64,000 bases of DNA from Thermochaetoides thermophila DSM 1495 (taxonomy: Eukaryota; Ascomycota; Sordariomycetes; Sordariales; Chaetomiaceae), in assembly GCF_000221225.1 (NCBI RefSeq), contig NW_006383039.1, positions 435,819 to 499,818 of the forward strand. The letters run 5' to 3'. Each line of letters begins with the position of its first letter. The stretch's first letter is position 1. The position numbers and the translations under genes were made by a program. Below the pieces are notes generated by a model. The model had not been told where the DNA came from and made no database searches. It saw only the letters and a list, made by a program, of their open reading frames with translations. This document shows positions 1 to 11,362 of the stretch, one piece after another.

Positions 1-676
1 TCGCGAGGCTGACGGTAGAGGGTGTCGGCGGGGGTATACTCATGCCTATGTTAAGGCCAGGCGGATGAGGGGAGTCGGCGAGGTCGAGTTTGTTGCCGAC
101 TAGGACGATGGAAAGATTCGGTGAGGCGAGCGCGCGGGCATCGTTGAGGAACGGTTGGAGATTATTGAAAGAAAGGCGTGAGGTGATGTCGTAGATGAGG
201 ACAGCGCCTGCGGCGCCGCGGTAGTACGAGCGGGAGACGGAGCGGAAACGTTCTGTGCCGGCTGTATCCCAGAGCTGAGAAGGGTCAGCGAGGGTGTGTT
301 AAAGGGGACGGAGGACATCAAAGGACACTTACCTGGAGCTTGATCCGTTTCCTTCTTGCCCCCGTACCGACTTTGATTATCTTGCTTGCGAACTCGACGC
401 CAATGGTTTGTGACGAGAGGACCCTCCACTCATTCTTGACAAACCGGTGCAGTAAGCAAGACCTAGCCACGTCAGCAACCGTGTTTCCACCTTAAGGACG
501 AAGCTTTGGATTACTCACTTTCCCGTACCGCTTGGCCCAAGCAGAATCACCTTGGCCAGGTAATCATACATGCTGCCCAGCTCCTGTTCCTGCTCGCGTA
601 CCGTCGACATGCTCTCCTCACTGCCGGCCGACGAGCGCCGCGGGCGCCCAAGCCCGGGCAGCTCGTAGCTGCTCAT
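1..676 (-). CDS. Rab4/Ypt4-like small GTPase (C-terminal part missing, left edge)
   Basis: Ras-superfamily GTPase expected to act in endosomal membrane traffic. Visible GTPase motifs: P-loop GPSGTGKS split by an intron, switch I TIGVEFASKII, switch II WDTAGTERFRS, then SRSYYRGAAGAVLIYDI, and the guanine motif NKLD near the left edge. The switch regions and the ARALASPN stretch are most like the Rab4/Rab14 group (from memory). Two introns are supported: 463-518 (GTGAGT..CTAG), which interrupts the P-loop lysine codon, and 275-332 (GTAAGT..TCAG). The start is the ATG at 674-676; the frame is open a little further upstream but only from a TTG. An N-terminal extension of about 45 residues, rich in Ser and Glu, precedes the GTPase fold. 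The C-terminal prenylation cysteines lie outside the window. Confidence 0.88.
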
Positions 677-1877
677 CTGTTGCTGCTTTTTGCTTATTGT
701 ATTGCTGTGGGAGAACAATAAGGCCCCTCAGGGTCCGGACTCCAGATCGAGGTCGAAACTAGCTGGTTCAAGTCTCTCTCTAATATCAGTGGTTGCGATC
801 CCAGGTTGTAGCCGGTAGCCCTCTCGTATGCGTGGGTCACCGAGCCTCAACAAAGATTTCTGACCGAAGCATGAGGATTGTTGCACGCGCTCTATGTTTC
901 TCACCAACTGGCCTGTGCCACACACTGTCAAAAAATTTAGCAGTGACCGGACAATTACCCCACGCACGCGCGTTGTGATTCTGAGAGAGAGAGAGAGGGG
1001 TGTCTCTCTAGCGTGGTCTCTTGCGATGTCGTGATATACTGGAGCTGGCTTATCAGAGCGGATGCTTCTGCTGGGGCTTGCCTGCTTGCATGTGGATCGC
1101 GGCGTGGATTATGCATCTGACAGGGTCCTGATATTTTTTTTGATCGGGGCTGTGGGGCCTTGCGTCACTACCGACCAACAGAATGTCTTTATCGACATGA
1201 GATGGTACTTTACAGTCTTGGCATGAAATTACAATTTACAGGGGCTGTGCGATATCATCGACTTTTGTAGGACCTCTATGATAATAACGGTGAATCGCTC
1301 TCCATCACTGAAGACTCTGGTCTCATTTGTGAACAAGTTCCTTTTTGTATAAGGAATTGAAGTTATTATTAGAGCAAGCAGTTAGCATCTTGTTGTCTTC
1401 CAATAAATTGAACCCTGAATTGGGCTAATGTTGTGAAAGCTTTCGTCACAGAAAGATTGAAGCCCAGCATACAAGGACCAAAGGGGAGTTAAGATTGAAA
1501 CAAGGGTCCTTCACGTTCATGATTGTCTCCCATCTTTCCTTTGAACTCACAAAAGCACTCAGGAAATATCCCATTGCAATATGGCAGAACATACAGATTT
1601 CTCACGCCATACAAGATCTAGAACTGAGAATCTCATCTTCATCTTTCTTGCCTCGTCTGTCGTGGAACCCACCCCCTGGATCTCGGGGTCTCAGGGTAAA
1701 GCTCCTGCCAGCCTCGGCTCCCCGGCTGTTTGGGTGGAGCTCCGAGCGCTTGTCCCGGTGAGACTAGAACGTCAACACCATCTTAATGAGCCTTGACGTA
1801 CACATCACTCGAGCTTGACACCAGAGTCAATTGCTCTGTAAAATTTCTGATCGCGTCGTTCTAAGTACCCCTCCATC
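677..1877. other. Intergenic, head-to-head promoters
   Basis: This 1.2 kb separates the divergent Rab-like and dehydrogenase genes and should hold both promoters. A GA dinucleotide run lies at about 983-997. I see no convincing coding frame; the short frames here have no recognisable composition or splice support. Confidence 0.6.
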
Positions 1878-2794
1878 ATGAAGATTGAAGGACGCACTTT
1901 CGTCGTCTCCGGCGGGTACGTTTCCCCAATTACACATCACGTGCGCCGCATTCTCACCTCACCTCACTCTCACAACTCCTCCCTCATCACCATCCTTTAC
2001 CTCCCATTTACCATCTATCTCATCAATAATGTGCTAACCGCCTCAGCGCCTCTGGCCTCGGCCTCGCAACAATCCAATCCCTCCTCTCCGCCGGCGCCTC
2101 CGTTGCCCTTCTCGACCTCCCCTCCTCCCAAGGCCCCTCCCTCGCCCAATCCCTCCCCCGCACAATCTTCATTCCCGTCGACGTGACCTCCACAAGCGAC
2201 ATCACTGCGGCCGTAGAAAAAGTCAAATCCTGGATCGCCGAAACGGGGCATCCCCTAGGCGGCATCATCCCCTGCGCGGGCGTCGGCTTGCCCGGTCTCA
2301 TCCTGGACAAGAAGCTTAACCCCGTCTCATTGGAAAGCATCGACTTCGTGCTGAACATCAACCTGCGCGGCACGCTCGATCTAGTTCGGCAATTCCTCCC
2401 CCTTTTGGCCAAGGCCCCACCCGAAGGAAAAGACGGCGAGAGGGGCGTGGTGGTGATGGTGGCCAGTGCAGCCGCGTTCGAGGGGCAGATGGGGCAGGTA
2501 GCATACGCAGCGAGCAAGGGCGCAGTGGCGTCCATGACGCTGCCGATGGCAAGGGACTTGTCGAGGTTTGGGATCCGAGTTGTGACGATCGCGCCGAGCA
2601 TGTTCGACTCGGCCATGACGGCTATGTTGTCGGATAAGGTGAAAGAGGGGTTGCGAAAGGCAATGGAATTCCCGGCCAGGCCGGGCCAGCCGGAGGAGTT
2701 TGCTAGCTTGGTGAAGCATGCCGTGGAGAATATCATGTTGAATGGCGTGGTGATTCGGTTGGATGGTGCGACCAGGATGCCGAGTAAGCTGTGA
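1878..2794 (+). CDS. Short-chain dehydrogenase/reductase, HSD10-like
   Basis: NAD(P)-dependent oxidoreductase of the classical SDR fold, 261 residues. The first exon (1878-1915) encodes the start of the first beta strand. Intron 1916-2046 (GTACGT..CTCAG) splits the nucleotide-binding glycine motif, which after splicing reads SGGASGLG. Later motifs are IIPCAGV (NNAG position), NINLRG, the catalytic serine in VMVASAAAF, and YAASK with the active-site Tyr and Lys. The overall pattern resembles 3-hydroxyacyl-CoA dehydrogenase type 2 (HSD17B10 family), which would point to mitochondrial fatty-acid or branched-chain amino-acid oxidation. That assignment is from memory of the family and the substrate is not visible. 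Start ATG and stop TGA are unambiguous. Confidence 0.88.
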
Positions 2795-3271
2795 GAGGGG
2801 AGAGCTCTTGGACGCAGTTACGATGCATCTTCACACAAGAACTGGGAGAAGAGCAGTATATTTAGTAATCCGCACTTATTATTGAGCTAGGATCATTGAC
2901 TAAGATACCCTACTAGGCGAGGTTTATGTGTCCGTGAATGCCACACCATCATCACGCATGATGGGATTTTGCGCCGACAATGTCCAGCCTATCGACCAAG
3001 ATGCCATCTATCCCTGCAACGCCAAACAAAGACATTTGGTGGCAGATCTCAGCTCCAGATTCCCCATCCTGATCCCACACAGTAACCAGGTAACTCATAA
3101 TTACGATCCCAACTGAGGCCTCTCAGCACGTTTGCGCCAGCGAGGCAAACTTGATCAGAAGATTACAGTCTCGAGGAGGTTAGAGGTCATAATATCAAAC
3201 AGTATAACAGCATAGAGCACTGACCACCAGCCTATCCCTAAAATGCTGAGGGTAGTTGAATCTACCCTAGG
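2795..3271. other. Intergenic, convergent 3' ends
   Basis: The downstream regions of the dehydrogenase (+) and of the dsRNA-binding-domain gene (-) meet here. I see no further gene. Confidence 0.6.
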
Positions 3272-6200
3272 TTAATCGTCATAGTAGGGATACCGATCAT
3301 GCTCCCAGCGACCATTCGCGCCATCTGAACTGGCAGGGTGATAACGATCCCAGAACTCCTGTGGAAGGCAGCTACCGCGATATCGGCGACGGCGTGAACG
3401 AGATTCGGACGGAGAGCGGTAGGTGTCACGCAGCGGCTCAGAGACACGAGGGGTCCGCTCGCGATAGCGCCTAATATTATCGCTTCTGGAAGCCTGGAGC
3501 GGAGAACGACTACGGGAGCGCTCATGATGGCGGCTACGCTCATCTTCGCGGCTAGACCGTATAATTACATCCGCCATGCGAGCACCCAAGGCAAGCCCTT
3601 CAAAGAATGCCTGGAGGGCAATCGGGTTATTCCGTGCATAGTCTGGGAGTTGAACGTCTGCGAGATTATCATGTTGAGAAGATGGAAAAGTTGGATGGGG
3701 TGGAGACTCATGTTGAGCAGGACGAGCATGCTGATTAATAGGCACTTGTTGAGGCGGATGGGGAATCTGATGGGCAGTTTGCTGTTCCTGAGCAGGGCGA
3801 GCAGTCTGATGTGTGGCCTTCTGGGATTGGTTCATATTTCCCTGGGATGACGGACCCGTGGGATTGCTGGACTTCTGGTTCTGCTGAACATTAGCAGCGA
3901 GATTGTTGTTGGGTTTGCCGTGAGAGGGCCGGTATGTGGATCCCCTCCGTTGAGCCTGTTTCTGAGCTTGAAAGGCTCTGGACCCTAGGGCATTCAGAGC
4001 CCTTTCCGCAGCAACGATCTTTGCCCATTCTGCCTTGCGATATGGACCGGCCATGTATGCGGTACTCCTCACAATGACGGTGGCAAACCAACCCTCATTG
4101 GAAGACCTGGTTTCCCATTGAGGGATGCAGCCACGAAACTCGCATATCCTAGAAAGTCCGAGAAGGGCACTTTTGCGCGCTTGCCAGCGAGCTTCTTCCT
4201 GAGCAGCGTGTGGATTGGGGAGCGACTGGGTGAGATGCCGTCCCAGGCCACTCTCTCCGTTAGAGGCCTCAACTTTAACAGCAGTGGACTTGATAGCTTG
4301 GTGAGCACCGGATCCTCCAGCAGCTTTGTTGGTCTCTTGCAAACGATGATCGACCTGAGAAGTGCCAAATCCTCCGATCCAGGTGTTGCTGTTATTCGGT
4401 GAGAGTTGATTGACCTGAGGGGTGGCAGTTCCATTGTTCTCCTTGTTAACCAATGTTTGTTGGGCTTGAGGAGCCCCTGAAGTAGCGGGCGCTTTTGCGG
4501 TCTTGTTGAGGCTCATGGGCTGTCGGTTGGTCTTCGGAAGAGCAGGTGCTTTTGTCGGCTGAGTAACTTCATCTGGCAGTGAGGTGACCTGCGGAGGAGC
4601 AAGCCCAACAACCGACTGTCTGACAGTGGCCTGGGTCGCAGGAGACCCTGCGGCTGACTTGTTGAGATTCTGAGAACGCTGATCGAACGGGGGGTAGCAT
4701 TCTCAGTATCAAGCTTGGTGGTCTCCGTCAGGGAGCCATTGCCTACCCGGTGGGTGACACCCCCTTGAATTGAATCACTGCCGGAACTCTGAGAATGCTT
4801 TGAGGTTTCCAAAGCCGCAGTGCTCCCCGTCGATTTACTAGTGGACAACGAAGGCTGGACGTTAGAAATCAGTGGAGCGGCAGATACTTGAACTCGATCG
4901 TTCCCGGAAGTCTGCGATGTGTCGGTGGCTCGGAAGGTGGTAACCACTAAGCTAGACGTAGTGCTCGAAGTCTGAGAACAATTGGTAATCTGTGGGCTGG
5001 TAAAGTCACCAGCTGAATTGTTAGTATTACGACGGCGCTGATTGAGTTGGGGAGTAGCAGCCTCTGTGTTCACCCTGTTGGGGATGATTCGAGGAGTACT
5101 TGCAGCCTGCCGGCGGGCAGACCCTATAACAAGTGTGCCACCAGAAGTCTGTGAACGATGGGCGATCTGGGGAGAAGAAACACTCGCAGTCAAACTCTGA
5201 AGAGGACGTTGTGCTTGAGGGCCGATTGCAAGCTGATTGCTCTCGGCCGTGCTAGAAGGATGACTGACAATGGGCGATGCAGAGAAGGAGAACAGATGTG
5301 CAGCAGGAGCCGAAGGCTCGCGAATCTCACCAGGCTTAACTGAAAACGACTCAGTGACTGAACAGAGATTCTGTCAGAGGTAGATGATACTTACGAGAGC
5401 CTAACCGATCCCAGCCCTCATTAGAGGACTGTCCAAATATGCAGGGCGTTGCGCTGTTGGCTGAGCGACCAACGGTGAATGAACTTGAAGAATCTAGATT
5501 GTAATTAGAGAACTGCTGGATTGAATGATGCGAGGGAACTTACTGTTGCCTGTATTCCTACTGAACGTAACAGGATCTGCCCTCGAGACCAAGCTATCGT
5601 TCTCTGAACTCTGACTTGAAGGCCGAGCAGTTGAGGGTGTTACAGAAGCTACGTCTGGTCAGCGATGTGACAACTGCTATCAGAACGACGAAGAGCTTAC
5701 CATTTCCAGTCACCCTGCTTGTTGAAGAGAAGACACTCGAAGTTACCGAAGAAGAGAGGCTTGAGGTCGTCGAATCAAAGAGGTTGACCATTGGAAAACC
5801 AAACAGGTGGCTAAAAGCAGAAGGGGGTAGCAAAAAGGAACTCTGTGAATTAGGCACGATGACTGAGTTTGTGACTCGACCTGGAAGGGAGGAGGCAGCG
5901 GGGTTTGTGTCGCGACTCTTGTCAGAAAACGCTCACGGCGCTGGGGGTAGAGGACAACGGTGTGCTGCCGTAGTTCTCTTGTGAGTCTGTAGGACAGGAA
6001 GTCATGGGATTGCTTTGAAAGACTCTATTGATGATCCGGTTGTATTCTCCTAAAATGACGCCAAGTTGATGAACTGTGGCTTGGGACCCTTGATGGCAAT
6101 ATCGTCCTCTGGACAGAACAGTTAGCAAGATGTTTTTGTTTTTTTTTAAAAAAAACGGGGGGGGTGAGGATACCGACTTTCTCTTGGGGAGGAAACGAGG

Positions 6201-6462
6201 AATTATTGGTAGAGGGCATGAATGAGAAGCCTCGGGTACCGATGAGGTATTATGAGAGGAAATTAGGGAACTTACCGACTTCTTGATGCAAGTCAACGGG
6301 ATTAGGGGAAAAGAGTCGATGGGCTTAACGATGGAGAGGACTTCAGAATTATCTCTGTTCCTCCTTAAAGGCCGATTTGGTCAAGATTACTGTGGACAGT
6401 GTCTCTCACAATGAGTTCGTTGACCCCCGGATCATCCAGGAAAGTCAGAAGCATTGAGCTCA
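3272..6462 (-). CDS. dsRNA-binding-domain protein, Ser/Thr/Asn-rich, with RS-like tail; frame interrupted
   Basis: The clearest part is 3272-4690. About 115-180 residues into the last long frame is a dsRBD-like stretch (RICEFRGCIPQW, SSNEGWFATV, then AEWAKIVAAERALNALG matching the C-terminal helix). A Gln/Asn/Pro-rich linker and an Arg/Ser tail (RSRSRSP, SESRSRRRR) follow. Upstream exons encode low-complexity Ser/Thr/Asn repeats built on (A)TP-Q-(N/H)-R units. Likely introns have donors near 5395 (GTAAGTATC), 5545 (GTAAGTTCC) and 5698 (GTAAGCTC). An exon near 5395-5450 carries a second SSNEGW motif. The frame breaks at a six-base C/G run (4689-4694) and probably at short A/T runs near 6367-6369 and 6052-6055. 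The proposed start at 6460-6462 is provisional. It is either a pseudogene or a real gene with sequencing indels. Confidence 0.5.
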
Positions 6463-6896
6463 TGGATGAGGGAGAGATAGGTGAATGAATGAGTCGCGGA
6501 TTGAGTGAACAATGGTAGAAAGAGAATCCGAAGTATATTTACGCATGTGTGGAAAGAAAGAAGTTTTTGGAGGATGGAGGAGGAAATACGTTGGAAGGCG
6601 CCCTGGGGACGCTTCGAGAAATTGTGTGCAGGCAGGCACAGTCTTTATGCACGGAACCTGCTTTCGCTGACGCCAACAAACTCTGCGATAGCTGTTGAAA
6701 CGTTTTCTTGCTCAAATGAAAGAGAAGGGGCTCGAGGCTGAGGCCTTTGGCTTGCGATTTTGCATCTTCCAATGCCTGCTGGTGATATTTGTACTTTTGA
6801 ACTTCCAAAACATCCCTCAGCAAGAAGTGTTGGTCTTTCAAACAAAATGATGAGAAATATTCCAAAAAAAAATCTTTAAAGCAAGAATCACACCAG
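6463..6896. other. Short intergenic region
   Basis: The upstream side of the dsRNA-binding-domain gene and the 3' side of the 2-hydroxyacid dehydrogenase share this space. A 108-residue antisense frame covers most of it but shows no motif or splice support, so I do not call a gene. Confidence 0.5.
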
Positions 6897-8028
6897 CTAG
6901 TACAATGACACTTCCAATGGCTCGCCCCTCGTCCAGCGCAGCAGGTTCTCTACTTGCTGGTCATACCAAGCATCAAGAGTGGCCTCCTCCACATATCCCA
7001 TATGCGGCGTCAGCAACACACGACTGCGACCGTCCTCTCCCCATCTTGTGGTCCGCCACCTGCTATTCGCCGGCAGCGGTTCCAGCTCAAAGACATCTAG
7101 CGCTGCAGCCCTGATTCGGCCTTGTTCCAGAACTTCGAGAAGATCCTCCTCAACAACCAAAGGGCCCCGTGACGTGTTCACAAAAATGGCCCCCTTCTTC
7201 ATTAGCTCGAGATCCCTCTTCTTGATGCAACCCCGACTCCTGTCTGACAACACCAGATGGATGCTGACCACGTCTGCCGTTGAGAACAGCTCCTCCTTGC
7301 TCACCGCACGGAAAGTTTTCTCTCCATTCGTATCCTCTACTGGTAAACCCATCTCCCTTGCCTTCTGGTCTGCCTTCTCCTGATTGAGGTTCTCGCTCCA
7401 TGCGATAACCTTCATCCCAAAGCCAACACTCATGATTCTTGCCACAGCAGCGCCAAGACGACCCAATCCTACAGTCCCAAATACCTTCCCCTTGAGACTG
7501 ACCGCAGGCACAGTCTGCCATCCACCATTCTTGACCGTTAAGTCGTCTTGAGCAATATTTCGTGCGGCTGCCAGGATCATTGCCACGCAGTGCTCCGTTG
7601 TGCTGACCGAGCCAACTGACCCAGCATGTTGCCGGTCGACGGCACCCGCCACAGGGATGCCACGCGCCTGGAAGGTCGGTAGCGAAAGGGAAAGGTTGCG
7701 TGTGCCTGTTGTCAAGAGCAGCTTGAGGTTCGGAAGACGGTTAATGAGGGCTTCGGGGAAAGGCGTGCGCTCGCGCATCGTAGCTGGCAATTAACGGGTC
7801 AGATTTCCTCTAAAGTCGCAAAGGGCTACACCACATACAGATCACATCAAAAGGCTCCAGCCTCTTGACGAGCTGCTCCCTGACCTCATCTGGGGTGTCG
7901 GGGTGGTTGTATGGCAGGAGGGTGTCTTTGAAGAAAGTCACTTCGAACTGAGCGGGATCAAGAGCCTTGAACTTGGGCTCAGATATGCCCTGGTAATCAT
8001 CAAGTACTGCAACTTTGATGGGCACCAT
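6897..8028 (-). CDS. D-isomer specific 2-hydroxyacid dehydrogenase
   Basis: NAD-dependent reduction of a 2-keto acid to a D-2-hydroxyacid, or the reverse; cytosolic, 358 residues. The ATG at 8026-8028 begins a typical first strand (KVAVLDDYQG). Intron 7784-7838 (GTATGT..GCCAG) joins FDVI to STMRERTPFP, a conserved segment of fungal members. The Rossmann motif is GLGRLGAAVA. The catalytic triad can be placed: Arg in NTSRGPLV, Glu in the LEVLEQGRIRAAALDVFELEP region, and His in LLTPHMGY. Length and motifs are full and undamaged. Substrate (glyoxylate, hydroxypyruvate or another) cannot be read from sequence. The gene is transcribed away from the repeat region at 8.5-10 kb. Confidence 0.93.
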
Positions 8029-8564
8029 GTTGGTGATCTTTCCAGGTTTGTCAATTCTATCTCGTTCAATTCTGGTAACTCTTTCAAGGGCGCTCGCTGC
8101 CCGCTGACAAGGTTATAATGACAAGATGACGCCGTACATTCTCATCCAACGAAAGATCCAAAAAGCTTTTCAACATCTCTTCCGGCGTTTGTTAAGTCCG
8201 AGGCGACTTCCGAACCCGGTCCGCGGACAATGTCGTCATTGCCGCCCCGCTATCCCGCTACGGATGCTGCTACCCCGCAATCCGCCCCTTGAACTCCGCA
8301 TGCTCGGGATTTGTGCCGGTTGGAGGTGGCCTACAGCCCGCGGAATGCCTGCGCTGGTTGCTGTGGGAGCACAAGCCTTCCCCTGTGTTTTACTTTAGGT
8401 AGTGCTCACCTCCTCTTAACGTGACGATGCAATTGTAGCACTAAGCATAAAGATGCTCAAGACGGCATTCTCTTACCGTAAACTACTAGCTAAACTAAGT
8501 CAGGAGCCAAGGATGGTCAAAGGAACACCAATGGCTTAAGTAGTGATATGTTTATTGAATCATC

Positions 8565-8692
8565 CATATCCCCCAGAACCACGATGAGGATTCCTCAGTT
8601 AGCAATGCAAACGGTTGGATACTAACAACTGGTGACAACAGTAAGCGATTCATTCTACTGTGTGAGGACCCTAGTCCCTCAGATTCTACAGC
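8565..8692 (+). repeat. Repeat relic, copy A (primer-site-like junction)
   Basis: Contains the block AATGCAAACGGTTGGATACT followed by AACAACTGGTGACAACAG, then GAGGACCCTAGTCCCTC. The first two blocks recur in copies B and C and the third recurs near 10000. TAACA followed by TGGTGAC resembles an LTR end next to a tRNA primer-binding site, which suggests a decayed LTR retroelement; that interpretation is inference. Confidence 0.55.
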
Positions 8693-9253
8693 CTGACCAC
8701 TGCATTGAAACCTGCGCTGCCTAAAAGTGTGATGGCTTCCTAAGAACGCACGTGGTTCAGGGAGCGTGATTGGTGAAAACGCAGTTCGAGAAACCTACCA
8801 AATTATTAGGTAACTTACTTTCAGGGTGTAGGCACTTCAAAATTAGTGCAGTCGGCATTTAGCGCACTTAATACTTAAGCTAACCCCATCCTAAGATACC
8901 ATTTTCAACTTCTTAACATTATATGTATATTTTAACTACCTTATTTGTATTTCAATTTCAATATCAAATCTTCTTTTTTTTTTTGACCGGCCTCACCCCT
9001 GGAGGTGCTGGGTCGTGCTCACGTCGATATCAACAGCTAACTACCTGACTCACTATATACATGTTACACCGGAGAAAACCCCACGCCGGGGGAAACCTGT
9101 GCTAGCTAAGGGAAAGGTAGCGTGCCGATAGTTGGGGCGGCGTTACTCCTGTGCAGCTGAAGAGGGATCTCAACTCAGAGGAGTTCGGTGTCGGGCTTCA
9201 ATTTTAATCCCGCAATGCATCGTACAAGAGACTTAATCCTCGTTATGTTATCC

Positions 9254-9284
9254 AGATAGTAGATAAGATAGCAAGATAAGATAC
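9254..9284. promoter_or_regulatory. Cluster of GATA motifs
   Basis: Four GATA cores in about 30 bases (AGATAGTAGATAAGATAG and AAGATAAGATA). These match the HGATAR site of fungal GATA factors such as AreA, but the cluster lies inside the repeat region with no adjacent gene start, so it may be chance. Confidence 0.2.
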
Positions 9285-9523
9285 CGTTCTACAAATGGCC
9301 CTAAGATCCGTGTTACGGCTGGTAATGGAACCGTCAACGGCGTAACAGGGAACCAATGGGAAGGCCCCGAATGGGGTGTAAGAGGCGGTCCATTCAGAAG
9401 GAGAAGCGCAGGTATCACAGTTCTCACACTGCGATAGCTGCGAGAAAACCACCAAGGGTCAAATAGGTAATGATACAGGGCAGGCATACCAACGGCTTCG
9501 AATATGATCTAAATAGAATCACC

Positions 9524-9604
9524 CATCCCCCAGAGCTATGACGAGGACTCTTCAGTGAGCAATTGAAACAGTTGTCAACTAACAACTGGTGACCGCAGTA
9601 AGCC
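9524..9604 (+). repeat. Repeat relic, copy B
   Basis: Shares ATCCCCCAGA, AGCAATTGAAACAGTTG and TAACAACTGGTGACCGCAG with copy A in the same order and orientation, with scattered substitutions, many of them transitions. Confidence 0.55.
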
Positions 9605-9699
9605 ACATTGTGACTATCCAGCTAGCCTTCCCAGATGGGTTCTGACTTGGTTCAAGGCTTATGCTTCCGAGAGATCAGAGTTGTCACACGGATTCAGAA

Positions 9700-9775
9700 G
9701 CACGGCGGTCACCAGTTGGTTTGGACAACTGTTTGTATTGCTTACTGAGAAACTCTTCGTCCTCCTCTTCCTACG
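9700..9775 (-). repeat. Repeat relic, copy C (inverted)
   Basis: Read on the minus strand this gives AGTAAGCAATACAAACAGTTG followed by CAACTGGTGACCGCCG. It is the same unit as copies A and B but inverted, about 100 bases downstream of copy B. Confidence 0.5.
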
Positions 9776-9995
9776 AGGAATCTATCTACCTAATATACTG
9801 AAGCTTTTCACTATTTCTTAAGGGTTTTTTCTGGTCCTCTCGTCACTATCTTTTGGCCTGACGACTTTTTCGTCAGTGATTGTTGGCCTGAAGACCTTCC
9901 AAGACCGCATGAGCTGTGTTTTTATTGGTCCTTTGTACCCAGCTCCGCTTTTCCCGCGCGACATCCTTGTTGATCGTAACAACATACACTGCTCT

Positions 9996-10026
9996 GTGAG
10001 AGGACCCCAGTCCCTCAGGTTCTACA
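9996..10026 (+). repeat. Second repeat block, distal copy
   Basis: GAGGACCCCAGTCCCTCAGG here corresponds to GAGGACCCTAGTCCCTCAGA at 8663-8685. The differences are C-to-T and G-to-A, the pattern expected of RIP or deamination. Confidence 0.5.
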
Positions 10027-10934
10027 AACGTGGCCACGACCCTAGAACCCATCTCAGGAGGTTATGGAATCGTCACAGTCCTTGCTAGATCCTATACCTT
10101 CCACAGAGCAAACAATACCTTCCCCGCAAATTCTTGTTTTAGAGCCTTCAGCTCTCATAAGCCTTATTATTTTTTATTTTGCATATTAATACCTATAGTT
10201 CTAATCTTTTCTCTTTTCTCAGTATCTCTCTAATAACCTTGCTTACTATATTTTACTATAGTTCTCACGATTCGAGGTAGCTTTGGAAACATTAAGCGAA
10301 TCATCGGTCCTTGGAAAGTTCTTTCAAGCAAATAATGAGTCCCGTGGTTGGCGCGCCTGCGGCTCTAGCCGCGGCAGTAATGGCGCGACAGCAATGTGGG
10401 GAGTCCAGGAACCTGGCAAAGCGTGATACCACTCTGCGAAACAGGGGTTCATCTCGAGCTTCGTTGAAGTAGCATCACCGCCCACTAGCCCTGCCTCACC
10501 ACGCGCCCTTTGTGCCCTTAGGCGCGTCTCAGAACTCGAGACGTTTCTGACGCTCCACGTACCAGCGACGGCACATATGCCACCATCCGTTTTGGGAAAG
10601 GTGTGCCGCAATGGTTGGCATCACGAAGTCTCACGTTGTTTGAGAAGGTCGGATGAGGCGTAGTCAAGAGAGATATGCTTGTCTGCATCTTGCATCGAAG
10701 AGATCGGTCGGGGAGATCGAGATCGCGGATCGGATGAGGATATAAGTCGTCGTTGTGTCCGTCTTTCACTATGACCACAACACCATCATCAAGGTCACTC
10801 ACCAAACACTTCCCACTAACATCAACTCCCACTTCTATTCGTTGACCGCCGGCCGGCCATCTTTTTCTCAAAAAGCTTCTTTCTAATCCAGCCTTCCATT
10901 TCCAACAATCGACACCAGCCACCAACCATCCAAA

Positions 10935-11362
10935 ATGAAGTTCTCTCTGGCCACCATCGTCCTCGGTCTCGCAGCCCTCGCCGCCGCCGCTCCTGAGGAG
11001 CCAGCTCACCTCATGGCCCGTCAGAATCAGGGCCGTCCCGTCCCCCGAGGCACCTGCTGTGTGGCAAACACCAACCTGAAGCAGGATGCTTGTATCGCTG
11101 CCAACGGTCAAGCCGGTCGTTGCGTGCCCGGCGGCAATAATTGTGCGTATCCTTCAACGGTTTCGTCTCCATGGTGCTGAAGATATTGACACTCGTCAAA
11201 ACAGGCGGTAGCCGGCTCAGCTGCGTCCAGTTCAGCAGCCTGACCTGCAACAACAACATCATTGAGCGTGGCAGATCTTTGTGCCGTGCGAATGCTCCGG
11301 GTGGCGGCTTCTTTGATGGCGCTCGTATCATCCGGTCGCTTTCGCAGGCGAAAGTGAACTAA
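10935..11362 (+). CDS. Small secreted protein with eight cysteines
   Basis: 121 residues. A clean signal peptide (KFSLATIVLGLAALAAAA) is followed by APEEPAHLMARQ and then a cysteine domain starting at RGTCCVANTNLKQDAC. All eight cysteines lie in the mature part (CC, C, C, C, C, C, C), consistent with four disulfides. Intron 11143-11204 (GTGCGT..ACAG) lies in the TGC codon of the fifth cysteine, and the splice restores CGSRLSCVQF. The spacing is not that of hydrophobins (C-CC-C-C-CC-C) and I see no CFEM or LysM motif. It looks like a member of a widespread but uncharacterised ascomycete secreted family. Role outside the cell is unknown; effector-like or cell-wall functions are both possible. 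Confidence 0.85.

Larger units (their letters stand above)
8029..10934. other. Gene-free region with dispersed repeat relics
   Basis: About 2.9 kb without a supportable gene. Several short, diverged copies of the same sequence occur in both orientations (listed separately), separated by AT-rich DNA. The last ~250 bases are the promoter and leader of the secreted protein at 10935, ending in a CA-rich leader before the ATG. Confidence 0.65.

Noticed and set aside
10935..11362. Hydrophobin identity for the eight-cysteine protein
   Set aside because: Cysteine spacing lacks the C-CC-C-C-CC-C order.
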